NCBI GenBank assembly: GCA_036365145.1
Contig: JAEOAD010000040.1
Coordinates: 10,808,501 to 10,872,500 of the forward strand
Source: Orientallactaga sibirica
Lineage: Eukaryota; Chordata; Mammalia; Rodentia; Dipodidae
Length of the DNA stretch: 64,000 nt
Direction: 5' to 3'
Part shown: positions 10,909-22,269 of the stretch, in pieces
How positions within the stretch are numbered: position 1 is the stretch's first letter
How the letters are laid out: each line of letters begins with the position of its first letter
Program-made: the position numbers and the translations under genes
The notes under the pieces: generated by a model
The model's database searches: none
What the model saw: only the letters and a program-made list of their open reading frames with translations
What the model was told of the DNA's origin: nothing

Positions 10909-13010
10909 ATATTCTTTATTTTGAATGTTTATGCAATTTGATTTATTAATGCTCTGATAACTTATGTTTATGATCAATACTAAGAAAACCACATATTCTG
11001 ACTCCTCCCTTTAAATGCATGTGAACACATTCATGTGCAAAAATTTGATTAAGTTATTCACAGGAACAAATTATTATTTTCACATGTGTGGGGTATATCT
11101 ATATAATTTTATGTTTTATTTCCTTTAATTTTATCTAATATGGTAGTAAAAATTTATTTATTTACCAATTTGCTTCATGCAAGTCTAAATAGAGAAGTTT
11201 GTTATGAAAGTGGGGCCAGTTATTACAAAGGGTAAGACATCCAGAAAAAAAGGAGGGAAGAAGTAAGGGATGGAGAGACACAGAGTGAGAAACAGAGAGA
11301 AAGAGAGCTATGCTGCAAGTCTGTGTTTGCTTTTGGAATTGAAACAAATATTTTTTTTTTTTGCTTTCTTTTCTATATTTTAAACAATTTTAGCTGACTG
11401 AGACAGGAACTCCTTTTGGTATAAACCGGGAGAACTACCTATTCTATTTCAACATAATTTAAATGCTCTCCACCCACAAGCATTTTGTTTCTATTCAACC
11501 TAGCAGAAATGTATTTTGTTCTTGTTGATCCTTTTTCTCAGCGCAACACTGAATCAGACTTTCAAACCCTCTAGCTGTCATTTCTTTTGCCAAATAATAT
11601 TATTGCAGGCATTTCCACTGTGTTCCACAATAGCTCTAAGAACATATTGTTTAGAACAGTAACATTTTCGTTAGATTAGTAGTTGTGCACTTGAAAGGGA
11701 ACACACTGTAACATTTGGATTTTTCACAAGGCTATATAATGTAGAGCTCTAATCACATTTTCTCTCCATGAACATAAATCTCCCCTGATTACAGACATAA
11801 GAAGGGTAATAGTCTACATTCTGAGAAATATGTAATATGTAATGTATTCATATATCAGTGCAATGCAGAATTACTTTGATTAATTTACATTTACCTCTAG
11901 TAGATGGTAATTCCCAAATCCCATAAGCAGGGATTTCTGTATAAAATAGAGCACTCCAAAAGCATTGTCAACACACTGATCTCATAGCTCTACAATGCGT
12001 GAGGTTTCTAAGGTGATTTCTTTAGCATGTCTATTAAATGACTAGTACATTTCTGGAGAACACATGGCACATGATTATGCACTGTATAACATACAGAGAT
12101 GTTTCAGTTAGGATAACCATTATGTCATTTTCCTTAAAGTCCTCACTCCTTATTTCTTTTAATTTAAGATAATTCGAAAACACATAAAAAAAAAATCCAT
12201 TGCCCGGTTACACAAAACACAACATATTTCTCACGTAAAGGCACAAGATTTAGTAACATCCTAATAATTTTCCTAGAAAACAAGTGGTTATGCTATCAAC
12301 CGAAGATTAAATTGTAGGTGGAGAACAAACAGCAGGAACTGATGAATTCCTGAAAACAAATGAAGTGTATTTGAATGCAAATATTGCCATTAATAAAGAA
12401 TGAGAAAGGAGACATCTGTATCACTTTAAAGTGAGTCATGTGTAAGCAGAATCTTTTCCAGCAGCAATTTAATGAGCTATTTCTTCATATGCTGGTAACT
12501 AATTATATATATATATATATAGTGTATATTTTAATATCTGTAAACATTGTATGGACTTTATCTAAACCATTTTCAGAAGCACATTTAATTGGGTAGTAGA
12601 ATTCATGCTAAGTAGAAAACAATGGATTGTTGACAATTTTCTCAGCAAGGTAGACGATAAATAGCAGTCTTTAACAATGCAGTAGAGATGAGCCTATATT
12701 TGGTCGTTTTGAAAGATACTAAAGTTTACAGTGAAAATTGATCATAGATAGTGATCTAGCTGGGGAATATTACCGTATTTTGGATGACATTATGGGACTT
12801 CTGTAATGTCACGAATTTTAGAAACATAGTCCCAAACCTCATCTTGGTCTCTTGATAGATATCTTGAATGCTCTTATTGTTTTAAATCACACTGTTGTTC
12901 TTTCTCTGCACTAAATTTCTTACCTGGTTTTTCATATAGATAAAGGTTTTCTAAGATAATATACAGTTAAATTCACTCTTTTTACCTATCATAGGCTATT
13001 TCTACCACTG
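10909..13010. other. Unassigned AT-rich sequence, about 2.1 kb
   Basis: This is one of the longest repeat-poor stretches. A purine-rich stretch lies at 11232-11307 and short TA runs near 12505. I saw no exon, RNA gene or recent repeat. Confidence 0.5.
11232..11307. repeat. Purine-rich low-complexity tract
   Basis: Imperfect AG-rich sequence (ggagggaagaagtaaggg and gagaaacagagagaaagaga). It could be the remnant of a Dip CT stretch read on the other strand, but no SINE body flanks it. Confidence 0.6.
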
Positions 13011-13239
13011 CATTTATTTATTTTTACTTTCATTTTTTATGGGAGAGAGAGAATTGGTGCCCCAGGCCCTCCAGTCACTACAATCAAACTCCAGATGCAT
13101 GCACCACCTTGTGTGCTGGGTGACCTTGCATGCTTCCATCACCTTGTGTGTCTGGCTTACATGGCACCTGGAGAGTAGAACATAGGTCCTTAGGCTTTGC
13201 AAGTAAGTGCTTTAATAGCAAAGCCATCTCTCCAGCCCC
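13011..13239 (-). repeat. Dip-like SINE with internal duplication
   Basis: The copy is full length, ending aaagccatctctccagcccc. The segment containing caccttgtgtg appears twice (about 13103 and 13139), lengthening the middle of the element compared with ordinary copies. Confidence 0.9.
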
Positions 13240-13371
13240 TAGTTTTATTCTTGGTCTAAGTTTGGACTGTTCACAGACACAGAAAACAGATTCTTGTTAC
13301 TCTAAAAAATATATTCCAATGCAGAAATTATAGTTACTGAATAATAAAAGTCACAAATAAAGGCATTTTGT

Positions 13372-13533
13372 TCTATTTTATTTTATTTTATTATTTTGAG
13401 GTGGGGTCTTACTTTAGCCTAGTTTGACCTAAAATCCATTCTGTAGTCCCCAAAGCCACTCAATATCACAGCAATCCTCCCACCTCTACTTCCTGAGTGC
13501 TTGGATTAAAGGCATGCACCATCACAACAGGCA
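13372..13533 (-). repeat. B1 SINE, diverged
   Basis: It reads ttgaggtggggtcttacttt ... gcaatcctcccacctctact ... attaaaggcatgcaccatca. The middle is diverged. Confidence 0.88.
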
Positions 13534-13565
13534 TAAATCAACTCTTTTTTAAAAACAGTGGTGGA

Positions 13566-13762
13566 GGGCTACAGAGATGGCTTAGAGGTTAAGGCACTTG
13601 CCTGAGAAGCCATAGACTCAAGCTCAACTTCCCAGATTGCACAAAGTGATACATGCACAAAGTCGTGCTTGTGCACAAGGTGCCACCTGTGTCTGGAGTT
13701 CGATTGCACTGGTGGGAGGCCCTGGGCACCAATTCTCATTCTCTCTCTAATAAAAAATGAAA
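13566..13762 (+). repeat. Dip-like SINE (first half of a Dip-B1 composite)
   Basis: The head is gggctacagagatggcttag and the body continues to an abrupt ending, ctctctaataaaaaatg. The middle is extended (gatacatgcacaaagtcgtg). A B1 follows with no gap, and one pair of direct repeats flanks both elements. Confidence 0.92.
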
Positions 13763-13932
13763 GTACGTGGTGGCTCATGCCTTTAATCCCAGCACTCAGG
13801 AGGCAGAGGAAGGAGGATCACCGTGAGTTCCAGGCCACCCTGAGACTGCATAGTGAGTTCCAGGTCAGCCTGGGATAGTATGAAACCCTACCTTAAAAAA
13901 GAAAAAAGAAAAGAAAGGAAAAATAAATAAAT
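13763..13932 (+). repeat. B1 SINE (second half of the composite)
   Basis: This B1 body (ggtggctcatgcctttaatc ... gtgagttccaggccacc ...) ends in an A-rich tail. The first bases of the B1 consensus are missing or altered. The direct repeat acagtggtgga lies at 13555-13565, left of the Dip, and at 13933-13943, right of this B1. Confidence 0.92.
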
Positions 13933-13943
13933 ACAGTGGTGGA

Positions 13944-14378
13944 AATAGCAAGTAGATGGGTCACAGCAAACTGGAGAAGTCTCTGCTATCTGCTATAAGT
14001 CTCAGGTGCCCTTTGATGACACGTTCAGCTTTTTGTTTATTGCAATGTATTGGTTTATGTTAATACGTTTCAAAAAAAAAAAAATTCCCCTGATAGTCAC
14101 AGGGGTTAGTTCAGACCCAGAGTTGGGAAATACCTGGGTATTAAAGTGACAAAAGGTGGCCCAAGGAAATTTGGCTTTAGATCTGCACCAGTCCAATTCT
14201 ACACAATTAGGAAGTTCGTTCTCACTCAGTCAGCCTGGTGCAACCTTATCATAGGTGTAGACTTTTTTTCTTTTTCATTTCTTTTTTCTGGGAAGCTCAG
14301 TGCATGTTGGGATTGAAACTTTGAGAAAATGAATTCAGACAGCTTAGAAAGTGTGCGCCAAGGTTTGTAAAACACTGA
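13944..14378. other. Unassigned sequence
   Basis: No recognised element. Confidence 0.45.
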
Positions 14379-14865
14379 CTTTTTTTTTATTAGATATGGG
14401 CAAATTTTGTATGTAAACAACACAGGTTGGTACCATCTGTCCCCTCCTCCCTGCCCCTCTTCTGAAGAGGTCTTCCTCATTTGGGATGCAGGTCAATCCA
14501 AAGGGGGTTGTGGGTCATGCATTATGGTGGGGGTGGGGTGGGGAGAGGGAATGGCTCTGTGCAAAATGTCCCAACTTGTGGCTCTAACCATCTTTCCCTC
14601 CCATCTTCTGCAAAATTCCCTGACCCATGCTGGGAGCATTTTAAGTCTACTTCAGTGAAGGGCACTCAGGAGCCTCTGGATCTCTGGTTTGGTAGGTGTT
14701 GAGTGTCCTCAGTGTCTGTCTCCTTCACCCCTGTGCTGATATCAGGTTCACTGAAAAAGCAGCACTCTTGCTCATTTCCCCAGTTCCTCTGTGGTTTCAG
14801 CTGGGGCTGAGGTGGAGTGTGCTGGGTCCTTTATCTCCTCAGGTCCCGCTCCTGTCCTCTCCAGC
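14379..14865 (-). mobile_element. LINE-1 3'UTR fragment
   Basis: A poly(T) run is followed by sequence also found at 22270, 23772, 44200 and 58010: ggttggtaccatctgtcccc, gttgtgggtcatgcattatg, then the block around ctcaggagcctctggatctc and cccagttcctctgtggtttc. The poly(T) marks the 3' end, so the element points left. Open frames at 14407-14893 are antisense chance frames inside it. Confidence 0.85.
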
Positions 14866-14963
14866 GCCCTTTGATTGTATTGTATCATCTTAAGGTTGAG
14901 AGTGAGGTGATGTTCCATCATCTACTTTTCAGGAGTAGGGTTGCTATTAAGAATTTGGCTGTC

Positions 14964-15120
14964 GGGCCGACATGGTGGCACACGCCTTTAATCCCACACT
15001 TGGGAGGCAGAGGTAGGAGGATCGCCATGAGTTCAAGGCCACCCTGAGACTACATAGCGAATTCCAGGTCAGCCTGGACCAGAGTGAAACCCTACCTTGA
15101 ACCCCACCCTCCAAAAAAAA
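14964..15120 (+). repeat. B1 SINE with target-site duplication
   Basis: This B1 is flanked by aatttggctgtc (14952-14963) and the near-identical aattggccgtc (15121-15131). One B1 base block in the cccagcact region is shortened. Confidence 0.95.
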
Positions 15121-15133
15121 AATTGGCCGTCTT

Positions 15134-15227
15134 TTAAAAGGGAACCTGAGGATAGAGAAATGGATCAGCAGTTAAGGAACTTGCCTGTAAAGCCCAAGGA
15201 CCCAACTTCTATTCACCAGTACCCAAG
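15134..15227 (+). repeat. Dip-like SINE, 5' half (split by an LTR)
   Basis: The head is cctgaggatagagaaatgga followed by gttaaggaacttgcctgtaa, and the copy breaks off after accagtacccaag. It resumes at 15602 with a segment containing ataaagccaggtgggcaaag. The break is exactly where a MaLR LTR is inserted. Confidence 0.9.
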
Positions 15228-15601
15228 TGTGGTGGTTTGATTCAGGTGTCCCCCATAAATTTAGGTGTTGTGAATGCTAGGTTTCCAACTGATAAAGATT
15301 TGGGAATCAATACCTCCTAAAGGCAGTGAGTGTATTGTTAGGGTGGGCTTATGGGTGTTATAGCCAGTTTCCCCATGCCAGTGTTTGGCACACTCTCCTC
15401 TTGCCATTGTCCACCTGATGTTGGCCAGGGGGTGATGTCCACCCTTGGCTCATGCCATTATATTCCCTGCCATCGTGGAGCTTTCTCTTTGAGCCTGTAA
15501 ACCAAAATAAATCTCTTTCTTTCTTATTTTTTTTTTTTTTTTCCTCACAAGCTGCTCTCGGTTGGGTGATTTCTACCAGCAATGCGTACCTGACTGCAAC
15601 A
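15228..15601 (+). mobile_element. Solo MaLR-type LTR, complete
   Basis: The 374-bp element starts tgtggtggtttgattcaggt and ends ctgactgcaaca, with the TG...CA ends expected of an LTR. A polyadenylation-like region (ccaaaataaatctctttctt) lies about 100 bases before its end. The 5-base flanks ccaag (15223-15227) and ccaaa (15602-15606) fit a target-site duplication with one later change. There are no gag, pro or pol remains, so it is a solo LTR. A T tract at 15525-15542 is an expansion inside it. Confidence 0.85.
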
Positions 15602-15725
15602 CCAAATAAAGCCAGGTGGGCAAAGTGGTGCATGGTCTGGAGTTTATAGTGGCTAGAGGCCCTGGTGTGCCCATTCATTCTCTTTGTATTTACCTCTTTA
15701 TCTCTCACTCTTTCTCAAATAAATA
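15602..15725 (+). repeat. Dip-like SINE, 3' half
   Basis: It continues the copy broken at 15227: the gtgcatggtctggagttta region, gaggccctggtgtgcccatt, then a CT stretch and aaataaa tail. Confidence 0.9.
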
Positions 15726-15832
15726 AAATATTAATATATAAATAAAATATTAATATATAAATAAAATATATATATAAATATAAAATAAATATATAATATA
15801 AAATAAATATATAAATAAATAAAATAAAACAT
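15718..15832. repeat. AT-rich minisatellite in the SINE tail
   Basis: Units of about 19-22 bases, such as ataaaatattaatatat, repeat at least three times and then degrade into TA/AAAT runs. It grew from the A-rich tail of the Dip copy. Confidence 0.85.
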
Positions 15833-16249
15833 TTTTTTTAAAAAGAAAGGCAATCTGTATGTCATTTAGACAAAGCAGAAACTTTACAAATAGTTTAGAG
15901 AAAGCTAGTAAATTACATCGTGGCCCACTGTGAAGGTGAGTGTACATCCAGGTACGCATCCTCTGGCTGCTTAGGTCAAAAGTTCTGGCTGAGACAAAAC
16001 AAGACTTAATTAATAATGGTCTCTTCAAATTTTACTTTTGTGCCCCAAACCAATGTTACTCCATTTTGAATCTCTCCCTTGACATTTTGAACTCTTAAAA
16101 TGGACTTTATTTTCTGTCTTTGGTGCCTATTCTCTCTCCCTTGGCTTGTGCTAAATACGACGGTGGTTCCTTAAAATTCTTCCCTAATATTTCTTCTGTT
16201 GTAACACTGTGTGTGTTCTTAGGTGGATCAGATCGCATATATCTTTCTC
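15833..16249. other. Unassigned sequence
   Basis: No recognised element. Confidence 0.45.
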
Positions 16250-16265
16250 AAAAGTATATCCCTAG

Positions 16266-16494
16266 GGCTGGAGAGATGGCTTAGTAGTTAAGGTGTTTGC
16301 CTGTCAAGCCAAAGTATCCTTGCTCAATTCTGCAGGACCCACGTAAGCCAGATGCGCAAGGGGCACATGCATCTGGAGTTCGTTTGCAGTGGCTGGAAGA
16401 CCTGGTGTGCCTATTTCTCTGTCTGTCTGCCTCCCTTCTCTCTCTCTCCTTGCAAATTAATTAATTAATTAATTAATTAATTTAAAACAGTATT
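16266..16494 (+). repeat. Dip-like SINE with target-site duplication
   Basis: It has the head ggctggagagatggcttagt, the middle acgtaagccagatgcgcaag and an (AATT)n tail. Flanks aaaagtatatccctag (16250-16265) and aaaagtgcatccctag (16495-16510) differ at two bases. Confidence 0.96.
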
Positions 16495-16510
16495 AAAAGT
16501 GCATCCCTAG

Positions 16511-17639
16511 GTTAAATACTTCTTTGTGAATCAGGACCATTTTCTTGATATTTACAAATACATATCAAGTATGAAATCCAAAGTACAATTTGGTCTTTTC
16601 AATCTAGTATTGATCCATTCTTCAATTTCAGAAAATGACATCTGGTTGCAGAACCAGGCACTACTCTCTAGCATCTCATAATTTCTTCTCTGTTTAATGA
16701 AAAGTAATGTACATTCATTCCCTGATCATTCTTATACTCTGGATGCTTTATTTCTGCCCAAATCCCACTTCAATCTATTTTCATTCCTTAACTGAGTGGA
16801 GGTAATCACTTCCTAACTGGTAGCCACTCAGATAACCTCATGTAATAAGATAACCACATGTAGTATCTTCTTAACGGATTGCAGCTGGCACAAAATGTTA
16901 AATAACAAGTCTGATAAGAAGGAATGACATTTGGGAGTATTTTAATTCACTTTAATACAGCTATATCTTTATTATGCAAATATTCCTTCTGTGGCCAAAT
17001 TGACTTTCTAAGAAGATGGCCTCACATGGGAAAAGAGTTTTAATGCATTGAAATAAAAAGATGCAGTTATTCTTCAAGTAAATAATTCCCTATGAAGTGT
17101 TTATGCATCTATCTCACAGAAGATCTACACAATGAATCATTCACACGCACACTTGAGATCTTTACATTCTAAACACCCCCAAATGCTCTAGCTCCCGTCA
17201 TTTCTTATCTTCTAAATAAATGGATGTCTTTTTTTGGGGAAAAAATGTAATGTAGTCACATCCATATCATTAATACTTAAAATGTCATTTACATTTGTAA
17301 GCAACCTGAATAATTTAAAAATGCAGATTTAGCCTACTTAGGAGTAATAATTTCATATGTAAGTTTTATGAGCTGAATCTCATTACTTATTCATAATATA
17401 CTAACAATTATAAAAACAAAGTACTGTAACAAAACTGTAAAAGTCAACATGTAAACAAGTGGCCTTATAGCAATTTTCACAGAGCAAAACAGTTGCAACT
17501 TGTCTATTATGTAAAGTACATTTATTTTGGAAACAATCAAAGCTTCCAAACAACGGAAATTGTCTTTAAAATGAAATGAGTTTGCAGAATAACTTTCTTA
17601 ACTTACTACTAACTCAAATTCAAATTTCCTTCCATCGAC
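16511..17639. other. Unassigned AT-rich sequence
   Basis: Nothing recognisable was seen in about 1.1 kb. Confidence 0.5.
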
Positions 17640-18060
17640 ATCACCTGCTGGCACCAAATGAACTCGCTGCAGGTCCTGAAAGATCGTTGCCAAGAAACTG
17701 AAGCTGAGAGTGAGGGCTGTCAATAGAACCAGGGGACTCCAAGCTGTACTTGCTTAAGAGTCCCAAGATCAACACTTGCAAGATTTTTATTAGAACAGCT
17801 AAGTGTACAGGGTTCATGCAGAGTTTACACAGATAATGGCTTATACAAAAACAAAGTAAGTAGCAACGTCCTTATCTTAGAAGCTGGAGACAACTCAGCT
17901 AACGTGAGGCTATAGATGATTACCAGACCTCCTTAGCAGCTGGAGAAGTAGCCACCACCAGCATTGCTCCCAGCATTCCGGGAACTGGCACAGGTTCCTC
18001 AAAACATAGTGTCAGCAGAATCTCTCAGTATTCTGCACCCAGAATGCTTTTGCCTCAGTA
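17640..18060 (-). mobile_element. Possible endogenous retroviral LTR remnant
   Basis: On the minus strand a polyadenylation-like aataaaaatcttgcaag is followed by a GC-richer segment ending ttcatttggtgccagcaggt. That layout (R-U5, then a tggtgcc-like primer-binding region) is typical of an LTR edge. No gag, pro, pol or env coding remains were seen. It could also be unique sequence. Confidence 0.35.
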
Positions 18061-18371
18061 GGCTAAAAGATCACCTATACACGGTCATGCTAAAAACAAT
18101 AAAATTTATTACAAAATTGATCTTTGAGACAAAAGTAATCTTTCCCTTGTTTTAATATAAGCTTTATTTTAATTATTATAGAGTACTGAGCAAAATGCAG
18201 CAATGCTGTGTCGAAGTAAGGAGTGTTGTCCATAATTCCCTTGTACTTTAAAGCAAATAGTCTTCATTATTAAGGCTTACAAATAATTAATGATAAATTG
18301 CAAAGAACGGTTAAGACCTCACTCTGAAATAAACAGATATTCATTATAATGAAATTTAAAATTTTAACATT

Positions 18372-18583
18372 GGGCTGGAGCGGTGGCTCAGCACTTAGAG
18401 GCACTTGCTTGTAAAGCCTGATAGCCTGAGTTGATTCCCCAGGATCCATTTAAAGCCAGATGCAAAAAGTGGCATCTGTGTCTGGAGTTCATTTGCAGTA
18501 GCAAAAGGACCTGACATTCCCATTTTCTCTTTCATTCTGTCTCTTTGCTTGCAAACAAACAAACAAACAAACAAACAAACAAT
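18372..18583 (+). repeat. Dip-related SINE, older type
   Basis: It has the head gggctggagcggtggctcag, the middle aaagccagatgcaaaaagtg and an ending ctttgcttgcaaacaaacaa with a CAAA tail. The gcaaaaggacctgacattcc segment and the 'tgcttgcaaa' ending are shared with the copy at 48308, which suggests a separate subfamily. Confidence 0.88.
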
Positions 18584-21374
18584 ATTTTTTAAAAAGTTAA
18601 ATATTTTAAAATTAACTTTAGAATTTTTGCAGTTACATCAAACCTCCTTTTATTTCCACTTTCCCCAGGATATTTAAGTACTTATATTCAAAATTTTATC
18701 ATTATTTTTGCTATATAAATTATCTCTATTTACATTAGTTCTGTCTCTTCTCATCTATTTTTACCTTTCTGTCACTAAAACATCTACAACTTATATATGT
18801 ATACAACATTTGCTGAACTTTGAATTTGATCAAAACAGATAAGATTAAAATAAAACTCTTAAGGATTATAATCAAAGCTTTGTTTATTTTTGTGTTTGTA
18901 ACTAGGGAGGTACCTTAGAATTCTTACTTTTATTTTGCAAGTAATAACACTTGGGACTAGGAGTCAGGTGGGTCATTTCTTTGGTTGGTGCAGGTTAAGT
19001 TCTGCATTTGCCCACTTAGGTGATGTAACCATTGTGTTCCCTAAAATTTTTGGTCATTATTTTAAAAAAAAAATTCTTTACTACATGAACCTAACTAGTA
19101 TGCTTCTTAAGAAATCTGATGAATAGATGTGTTACCAAATTATTTCCCCCTCATGTATAAAGTATTATGTGTATCAGAATTTTCAGTATTAAGCCAGTAT
19201 CAATGCATAGTGTTGAAGGTATAGTTTATGCTCATGCAAACATTTGCTTTCAGCTATCAGTCTTAGTCTGGTTGAACAATTTAACATTGTTGCCGTTTCT
19301 TCTTGATCATTTATCACGTCTTGTGATATATCCAAGAAAGAGGATCAAGAAAAGTGATAATATATTCTTTATTGCCCAGGCAGACTTTTGGTGTGTAGAT
19401 CTTTACTATTGATTGTACAGTTGAGGTGAGTATGGAGATAATCAACTATCTTCCAGTAAGTTAATGACAGGACTGTTTGGAAAGGTTCACTGCTTTATGG
19501 TTCAAAAACTAGATATTTCTCAAACACTAGATTAAAATACATGTGATGAAGAATTAAGGTCATTTTTTTTTTACAAAAATAAGAAATGTATAATAATATA
19601 AAACTGGTGAGTGCTTGCTAATGTTGGAATAAGGTGATTGCAAGGACAGCATCTTGTGGGATGGAACTATGCTATAGAGTGATTCATTGGTAGTTCCATG
19701 AAATCATTCAAATTCCATCAAACTGAACCCTTACATGTATGATCTGTAATGTATTCAAGTTATACCACAATAATGTGATTGTATGAAAGATGGTTTTAAT
19801 TTACTATACATATCCTGGGAGATAAAAGACAGGCAGATGAGTAATAGTCCCATTAAGATGAATCAAGATACTAAGATACAGCTTTATTTTAAGAAGATAG
19901 TTTTAAAAAAAGAACTGATAAAATATTATGCAATTTGAGCAACCACAAGAGCATGAAAAAAGCAGAAACTATAGATGAGTGTGTGTACAAAGCTAGCACA
20001 GTGAGGGTCATAAGGGGTCTCTAAAAACTTAGACTTCAAGTCCACTTCCTTTCATTCTTCCAAATGTTCTTCAAAGCATGTAGGACAAAATTCTGATTGA
20101 AACTGATTTTAAACTCGAGGTACGATATTCAGACACAGTCAAATGTAAATAGAAAATACAGGCATTTTCAGACGTGCACATATCAGCAGAAGACCATTAA
20201 ATGATGCATTTCATCAAAACCCAGCCAATAAGGAAACATCGTTCTCTATAAACTGAGCATTAAACACAGAATATGTGAGATGTTGCTGTGACTATGATTA
20301 CAGAGAGGGTCTTAGGATATTGACTCTGATAATGTGTAAAGTTGTCAGGGAAAAAAATAGAAATAAAGAGCCAGAATCAAGAAAAATAATGAGGCGTCTA
20401 ATAATTCCTGTAATAGAAATTTTATAATCAAAAAATGACATTGCTCTGATTTTCTGAAGAGAGAAGATTATTAAAACCTTTCTAAATAATATAAAAATTT
20501 CATATTGCTTTCACTGAAAATTGTGACATCACTAACACCAAAATACAAGAAAGGGGATGGACTGAAAGGTGTAAGGAGTTAAATTGTCATAGGTAGGCAA
20601 ACCCATATGCAATGTCAGAAGTCAGATGTATGATCTCTGAGGAAAAGTGCACCATGCATGAGTCATGGAACATCGGCAGTGAGTTGTGGTTCATGAACAT
20701 AGGAGTGGTGAGCTTTCAGATGAAACTGAGACAAAATATCCAGCTGTCCAAGAGAGTGTGCACTCACACGTCAGGCAGAAGCCAGTGAGAGAGAGAGAGG
20801 CGAAGTTTGGTAAGAGCACATCAGTCCCAGGGGAAGGCTTCCATGAGATGATTCACTGGGAGCTGAGTTTGCAAGATTCAAGCCTTGAGTGGAAAAAGGT
20901 TGACTATTGAGCATGACTCCTCTACATAAGCTTTGATATAATGTAAAAAATTTTAAAACATGAAATCATTTAAGGAATTATGTTCAACATGAGAGATTAA
21001 AATGTTGTTAGGCTCAGGAGAGAGAAAGAATTTGTCAAAATGAATAATCAATCCACTTTATGTTAAGACCCATCAGTTCTTCGTGACCTCACATGGAAAC
21101 CACCCTAGTCACCAGAATGTCCTACAGCAGCCTGACACAATACCTCAGGTTTTGTGCTTCCTATCTGACGGAGTCGTACAATGGATCCAGGAAACCTGGA
21201 TATTGCACTGTCTTGTCTCCTGCACTTTAGGTATAGTTCATTATATGGATGCAGACTCAAGACACATTCGTAGAAAAACGAAATAAGAAACCTTCAAGGA
21301 ACTCAGAATTAAACTATTGTTAGTATGCTCATGTTATATTTGAAAGCAAAATGTTTTCATGTCCATTTTAGAAT
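18584..21374. other. Unassigned sequence, about 2.8 kb
   Basis: This is the longest repeat-poor stretch in the first third. Open frames (18935-19126, 19167-19412, 20686-20910, 21083-21286) have no recognisable domains and no matched flanking splice signals that I trust. I see no gene. Confidence 0.45.
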
Positions 21375-21551
21375 CTTTATTTATTTATTTATTTATTTAT
21401 TTGCTTTGTTTTGGTTTATCAAAGGAGGGTCTTGCTGTAGCCCAAGCTGACCTGGAATTCACTAAGTAGTTTCATGGTGGCCTCAAACTCAAGGCAATCC
21501 TCCTACCTCTGCCTCTCAAGTGCTGTAATAAAGACCTTCCCACCATACCTA
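21375..21551 (-). repeat. B1 SINE with (TTTA)n tail
   Basis: (TTTA)n is followed by a ggagggtcttgctgtagccc segment, gacctggaattcactaagta and ctgcctctcaagtgctgtaa. Confidence 0.92.
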
Positions 21552-22009
21552 GATTAATTTGGCCTTTATGAACACTATGTAGGGGCCATAATGTTAAAAC
21601 CTTCCTAAAGTAGAGTCTCAGGTTTTAAAACTGATTATCACTATATATTCAATATACTTTTTTCACAGCCTCCATTGTGTTAAAGACTTAAGTTTTCAAA
21701 ACGCCATACAGTGGTCATTATAAATGTGGTGATAGAGGGGAGCTGTGGCTCCGATAGTAGTGAAGCTTCCATTTCAGGAAAGAAACTAGTGTACAATTCA
21801 TGTTTGCCTTACAATGGCACACTGTACTTTCCAACTATGTATTCTGCCTTACTGTTTATTAGTCAAAAAATGCCAATAATTAATAATAAACAACAACCAA
21901 AATACATATAAAGCATTTGTTTGTCTCATACCAAAGTTTGAGATTTACGCGTGATTTTTATTCTGTTTCTCCCCATGAGGGAGTGCTACTATAGCATTGT
22001 TTATGTATG
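21552..22009. other. Unassigned sequence
   Basis: No recognised element. The 66-codon frame at 21711-21911 looks like chance. Confidence 0.45.
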
Positions 22010-22155
22010 AATGAATGTGCTTTGGAGACAGTCCTGGGCTTGCTTCCCAGATCTACTTATTAGCTCTGATAAAAGCTCTGAACCTCTGCCTTCTCATTTA
22101 TAAAACAGTGGTAATAGTATCTCTTGAAAATGATTCTCATGAATGTTTTATATAT
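22010..22155 (+). repeat. MIR element (ancient tRNA-derived SINE)
   Basis: Follows MIR order: ctttggagacagtcctgggc, then ctgaacctctgccttctcat, tataaaacagtggtaatagt and a diverged 'gattctcatgaatg' end. MIR copies predate the placental radiation. Confidence 0.7.
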
Positions 22156-22269
22156 TTTAACATGATATATTACATATGACAACTATCCATGTCATGCGTA
22201 TGTTACCCATAAATAGAAGCTATCCTTTCTTTTCTTTTTCTTTATGAATTAGGAACTGTGTTGTGTGAA

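Noticed and set aside
13566..13640. A-box/B-box-like tRNA gene signals in SINE heads
   Set aside because: They belong to tRNA-derived SINEs. No head folds into a complete tRNA with a normal 3' acceptor stem as far as I can see.
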